Assembly: GCF_000143415.4 (NCBI RefSeq)
Contig: NW_003314314.1
Span: 1 to 45,977 of the forward strand
DNA: 45,977 bases
Source of the DNA: Selaginella moellendorffii
Taxonomy: Eukaryota > Streptophyta > Lycopodiopsida > Selaginellales > Selaginellaceae
Direction of reading: 5' to 3'
Below are positions 41,172 through 45,977 of this stretch, piece by piece. A program made the translations under genes and the position numbers. The notes under the pieces are model-generated. The model was given only the letters and a program-made list of their open reading frames with translations, was not told the DNA's origin and did not search any database. How positions within the stretch are numbered: position 1 is the first letter of the stretch; each line of letters starts with the position of its first letter.

Positions 41172-42448
41172 TTAAGACAAGCTAGATGGAAGTAGAGAAT
41201 GACCATGGGTATTGAAAAGAGTTGTTGCATAGATGCCATTAGTAATTGTTGATTCTCCCTTGGCCCAAGTTGTCATGTAAGTCTGTCCTAAGATGATGGA
41301 GTCTTTCAGCTTGTCAAATCCTAGCTGTTGGAAGTCCACAACAAGGAAATTTAGCATGGAAACCACTCCTTGCACCAAGATCTTGACATTCTAACAAATG
41401 CCTGTAGGGACAATTCAGTGATTGGCAAACATTTTGAGGATGACAACTGTGTTTGTCACCACTTCCAAACAACTAAAAAGTGCCAAGTTGAGGGAGATGA
41501 TGTTGCTCTGAGATCTAGAATCAAGTAATGCTTGTGCTGTCAAAGATCTATCGCTGATGTGGACCTCCACAAAGAATGCTTTGGGATCATGAGTGGTATG
41601 AGTGTTGATGATGTGCATGTCATGCTGATGTTTCACGGGGATGCCTGTGGACTTGGCAAAAGCCTCCAACTAAGGAGTAAAGTCGGGTACATATCGCAAA
41701 AGCTCACCAAGTATGATCTAGACTGGTATGTTAACAATCTAAGCAAGAACCTCTTGTGGGACTCGAGAAAGAGTGGAGGGCAGCTGGGAGACCCCACATT
41801 GAAAGTTGGATGAATATCTGGTTGTTGGATTTGAAGTTGTGGCCAAGGATGTGGGTGGCGCTGCAAATACTGAAGCATGGGGTAATTTGCATGCCATGAG
41901 AGATGGGGAAGTTCTGGAAACTAGAGCTGGATCCTGCTCACCATCAATATTTGGGGCTAAAGGAGAAACCTTCTTGTGCCCTTGAGTCATAGCAGCCATT
42001 TTATAACCGTCCTCTACAACATAAACTATGTTGACATGCATTGGTGTCTTTCCACAGCTCGACGAAGGGGTGTCTTCAATCGCTTTCTACTCCAGTTGTT
42101 GCTAGTATCTATCTCTAGCCATGGAAGAAATATGTTGTCTACTAGAAGTTGCTATTGAACATGTTGGACAGAAGGTGGTCGAAGTTCTAAGTGAAGCTTC
42201 CAACATCTCTCTATGCTGTGTGTCGTAACATCACAATGCGAGTAAGTACCAAGAACAAGGAGGGAATCTCAGTCTCTCTACCTACTATAAGCGGCATACT
42301 CTAAGCTCTTCAAGTATCTTCTCTTGTATTTATCATTGTTGCTGGATGATCTCCTTGTATTTTGCAAGCTCTGACAATGCCTTCTCGATCATTGAGGGAA
42401 CTCTATCATCATTGTGCAAGGCTGGAGAAGAATGGATCATGGTAGCAC
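41172..42448 (-). pseudogene. Ty3/gypsy gag-protease relic, copy 3 (gag truncated)
   Basis: Best-preserved protease of the three. Frame 41415-41669 has QALLDSRSQSNIISLN, and after two in-frame stops the same frame continues at 41172-41378 with VVDFQQLGFDKLKDSIILGQ, the retropepsin C-terminal I-L-G motif. The catalytic Gly is again Arg. Open frames at 41739-42041 match the linker of copy 1. The gag N-terminal half is lost at the 42448 breakpoint. Confidence 0.75.
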
Positions 42449-42604
42449 GATCATGGTATCAAGAATGGATCAACCTTAAGTCCAATCTAACCCGAGGAGG
42501 GGGATTAGGAGAAAATTTACAAATCTATAGATGGATGGTTAACACTTCATTGCTCGTGCAGTAAGTAGTTAAATCCAAGTAGAACCAAGTAGGAGATGGT
42601 ATAA
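42449..42604. other. Filler DNA joining X3 to block R3
   Basis: Not found elsewhere in the window except for a 36-bp similarity, 42475-42510 to 7406-7440. Contains TGGTATCAAGA (42454-42464), weakly like a primer-binding site, and the purine tract GAGGAGGGGGATTAGGAG. Possibly the remnant of another LTR element. Confidence 0.5.
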
Positions 42605-45600
42605 TAAGTGGGGACCTTGGCAAGGAAACTTAACTAATGCCAAGGCAAAGGTGGTCGAATAGAAAAGATAAATTGGCAAATTAGAAAAAAAATATTTATG
42701 GCTTATATCAAATTCCAAACCTTTTGTGCAACAAAATGAAGATTTGGTACGCACTTAATATCTTTTACGAACACTAACTCCCCATATCCAACTTTTGCAT
42801 GTAAAATAGTATTAGATGGTGTTTAGCCCAATTCTGGCATACTGGTGGCCTATAACAAAAAGGTGGATACCCCATTGATTAGAGCAACATGGAACTTGAG
42901 ATTATTCCCAAGCTAGATACAAAATCATGAGCAATACAACCTAGCAGGAGCCAAATTAATATTTTAGATGGTCAATAATGCTTCCAAATACTATCTTTAC
43001 TATACATTTAAAACCCCCCACAACCCCTCATCCCTCACCCTAGAAAAATGCATGCTTTTAGGCTTTCACCCCAATCTCAACAACTAGTTTATGGGATTTG
43101 AAAATTTACTAGATATGGAATAGAACTAAATTGTGAATTGGGATGTAGGAACAACACCATGGGATTCATGACACTCTTTAGATTCCATAGATATGCATTT
43201 AGATAGATTTAACCACTTACTATAAATAGCATAAAGGACTGAATGGAACCAATACATGAGGTATGATAGTGAGGCTGTTTGGTGGACACAATAAGCTATC
43301 ATAAAGCATTATTGAGGAACTAAACACATGAGGATTCTTATCATTAGCTAGTGCAACATATAACACATTTAGCTAATAATATATAAAAAATTTCACTAGC
43401 ATAAGAGGAAACAATAATAAAGTGGTGCAATTGTATCGACCTTTATGGCAGAAGAGAGAGTGTCCAAAAGTACTGGTTAACAAGTATTTTTTGATACATG
43501 AAGTCACATTTATGATATTTTACAATATATGCCCAATGTACATAATAGAATGATGCTAACTAGGCATAATTATACTAATTGTGAAATTTTGGAATTTGGT
43601 GAATATAAAGTTCTACTCGGACTTTTAATACAGAAAAATACACTAAGAATATTAGGAAATCCTCTTGATTGGAACTTTGGACACATCTAGAAAGATTGTT
43701 GTTGAGAAGAAACAAATTAATATCCTTGCAAGGACTTTATATTGCCAAAGTAACCTAGTGTTCTGGAGATTCTAGCATCTTTGTCAAGCTCTTCTAGTCA
43801 AGCTGGGCAGACTCACTAGTCTATTGGTATTTAAAAGTGCCCTTATAATAAAGTTGGTTGGACTCACTAGTCCTTCAGGGGTTTTTTTTTTAAATCTAAG
43901 AGCACTCAATTCCTCATGATTGTCAAGAGTCTATAATAGAAGCATGTGACTTTTAACTCTATGACTTTCTTTTAGCCAATTCACCAAATTCACCTAGGTG
44001 TTAAGACCAAACATTACACAATAAATAAAATATTGAACACATACCATCTACAAGATCTCTTCTAGTTATGACATCTATAGGCAAAACACTAAACTATAGT
44101 TGAAGTATGAAGAACAAAGAAGTAATTAAAAATACAAAGGCTTTGATTTTCTTACTTTCCCAAACATTTCAATCATCAATGTTAATCTAACTTTTCTTTG
44201 ATCCCTTGGGCAGTTTTCCACCATAAAGGATCAAAGGACAATAGTAATATTGATGGGAGAGGGAGAGAAAATACAAAAGAAAGCCTTAGGAAAAGTAAAG
44301 AATAATTGAGTAAGTGAGTGTTGTGATAGAAAATAATATTGGCATTGCTAATTATGTCGGTGTTGAGGACAAACCTCTACATAGCCATGATAATTAACAT
44401 CATAGTAGGGAATTTTTAATCTTTAGGTAGTAGTGCTTCTTTGTACTCACTCATGTTGGTGTTCTTGGAGTTTTTGCTTCACATAAATATCCTATTTAAA
44501 TTCTATGATTTATTAAACAATTAAAAAACTATATCTTTAATCTAATTTTAAATCCATTTTATTTATTTAAAATATAAAATTTTTATTACTTTTATTGTAA
44601 AAATTACTATATAGTTTTTGACATTAATTAGTATATTGAGAATTTTAAACTATCATTATTTTAATATTTTTTAGATAAAATATATATTATTATCAGCTAA
44701 TGCATTTGTAAAAAATTTAGTAGTTGTATACCAGTCTGGTGTTATACTTTTAGAATACCTTTATATTTTGTGTATGTGTGTGTGTGTGTAACTAAATATA
44801 TATTAAATTATAATATTTTCTCAAGAAACATAAAATAGTGAAACTAATAAAACTTTATTACAAATAAAAATTTGCTTTAAATATTAGCATTTTTTATTTC
44901 ATAGATTTTAAGAACCCATAAAAATATAAACTTGCAACATAATAACTAAATAAAGGAAAATGTCAAAGGCCAAATGTAAAGAGTAAAAATAATCATTTAA
45001 TAATCAAATTTCTACTTGGATTACAATTCTCAATTTAATCAGTATTTAGTAGGAACTTTTATTTATAATAACCAAACGAAGACAAGTGTTTCTACTTATC
45101 AATTTCCTATACAAGAGTATCTAAAAGAGTGCTTGTGTGTGGAGGCTGGTAAAATGTTGCAATGCTGATCTATCTATCAAACTGCAAGAAATTGCAGAGG
45201 TGAAGGGAAGTTTCTTGCCAATTGTTACAAATGCGATGGCCTTTAGACTCTCGTTCATGATTTGAAGCTTTCTTTGATGCTCATGAACAGCAATCTTACA
45301 AGTTTGATTGGTGGCGATGTGCAGAAATTTAGTTTTTTTCCCATACAATGGTAACAACTTTGACTGTGGGCAAGCCTTTTCCCTTTTCATCCGCTTATGA
45401 CCTTCTAGACCAAGTCAAATGGCTTTATACCATATGGAACAACTGGAGGTGCGTACATATTAGCTCCTGAGTTCTTGCTCTAACGTGGTGTCGTGGTGTC
45501 GTGTGCCTGGGTGCCTAGAAAGTCGAACACCTTCGCTATCACCATCGTTACCCCACAGTCCAGCAGGAGATTTAAGGCAAAGCGTCCTTTATCAACGTGC

Positions 45601-45977
45601 ACGTCTTCAAAGGCTTTGGAATTCTTCTAGTCTCATGTGATTTTGCTTTTTCCCAGAACCACTGGAGGTTCTTGTTAATAGTATGACTCTCATCATTGTT
45701 TTTTCTTGTTTCGTTCTTTTTATTTCACAGGTGGAGTTGCTAAACTACCAGTGGATTGAAGATCGTTCATTTGGTCGGGTCGGTTCAAATTTACATGCTA
45801 TGTGATGGTAATGCCTCTGGAGCAAACTATGTAAGATCTTATTTTCCTGAGCTGGATTTGTTTTTCCCTTTTCTAATCAAGTTACGGGGACAAACTGATC
45901 AGGAATCCTTGCAAACGTACAAGAAGATCCACGATGTTAGAGACAAGTCTACAGATTGCAAATACTCGGCCTACATG
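42605..45977. repeat. Block R, copy 2 (cut by window end)
   Basis: Counterpart of 23421-26765. Contains the 44019-44211 segment in opposite orientation, about 80 bp at 44340-44420 that is absent from the first copy, a longer (TG)n at 44769-44789, and the small ORF below. No gene seen between 42605 and 45120. Confidence 0.8.
45121..45390 (-). CDS. Small ORF of unknown function in block R, copy 2
   Basis: 89-aa version of 25897-26178. Lacks four codons near the N-terminus (12 bp, CTGGAAGGAGGT, deleted) and differs at about five other residues, with the frame kept throughout. Unknown product; the preserved frame is the only support for coding. Confidence 0.35.
   Translation of the reverse strand: MKREKACPQSKLLPLYGKKTKFLHIATNQTCKIAVHEHQRKLQIMNESLKAIAFVTIGKKLPFTSAISCSLIDRSALQHFTSLHTQALF

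Larger units (their letters stand above)
37105..42448 (-). repeat. Block X, copy 3 (truncated)
   Basis: Counterpart of 1 to about 5055; everything beyond the middle of gag, including the proximal LTR-like repeat, is absent. Carries the 70-bp micro-inversion at 37299-37368, the inverted-repeat arms 37643-37739 and 38646-38739, and minisatellites 38067-38374 and 38951-39050. It has no Cassandra insertion. Confidence 0.8.

Noticed and set aside
1-45977. CRISPR array, bacterial operon, phage or organelle DNA
   Set aside because: No regularly spaced repeats with unique spacers; spliced genes, LTR elements and 5S-derived LTRs point to a plant nuclear genome.

Overview
Nuclear DNA of a land plant. 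Evidence: decayed Ty3/gypsy retrotransposons, a Cassandra-type miniature retrotransposon whose LTR carries part of a 5S rRNA gene, solo LTRs, and spliceosomal genes with very short GT-AG introns (65 and 67 bp). The short introns, the GC-richer genes rich in Lys/Glu coiled coil, and the compact head-to-head layout suggest a lycophyte such as Selaginella. That taxonomic guess is inference (about 50%); 'vascular plant' is much firmer.

Layout: two rounds of an approximately 20-kb tandem segmental duplication, unit order X-(R-U)-G-P-(S)-T. X1 1-7339 (gag-protease retroelement relic, minus strand; R and U are missing after it), G1 7437-12314 (genes), P1 and a remnant miniature LTR element 12672-14581, T1 14582-15424 (Ty3 RT/RNase H relic), X2 15425-23420 (with a Cassandra insertion at 16621-17319), R2 23421-26765+, U2 to 27817, G2 27818-32024, P2a 32391-33134 (with a Cassandra solo LTR), P2b 33135-34814, S2 (Ty3 integrase relic) to 35628, a complete miniature LTR element 35629-36263, T2 to 37104, X3 37105-42448 (truncated), filler 42449-42604, R3 42605-45977 (window end).

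Genes: the only well-supported protein-coding gene is a three-exon minus-strand gene, present twice (9670-11415 and 29335-31125). It encodes a 537/552-aa Lys/Glu-rich coiled-coil protein of unknown function. Facing it head to head is a plus-strand transcription unit, seen as a decayed leucine-rich-repeat segment and a terminal exon (12061-12302; 31771-32012) with a poly(A) signal. Downstream of the coiled-coil gene is a frame-shifted coiled-coil gene relic (7437-9669; 27818-29334). A small ORF of unknown function (25897-26178; 45121-45390) lies in R.

Most notable: comparing the copies by eye shows three short segments (about 74, 77 and 194 bp) that are reverse-complemented in one copy relative to its paralogue(s), with collinear sequence on both sides. 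Such repeated micro-inversion inside one tandem array is unusual. The gene-bearing parts of the copies differ by about 1%, whereas parts of the flanking repeat DNA differ by about 5%, with a step just after the terminal exon; this suggests gene conversion or selection. All identities and counts are hand comparisons, not computed alignments.
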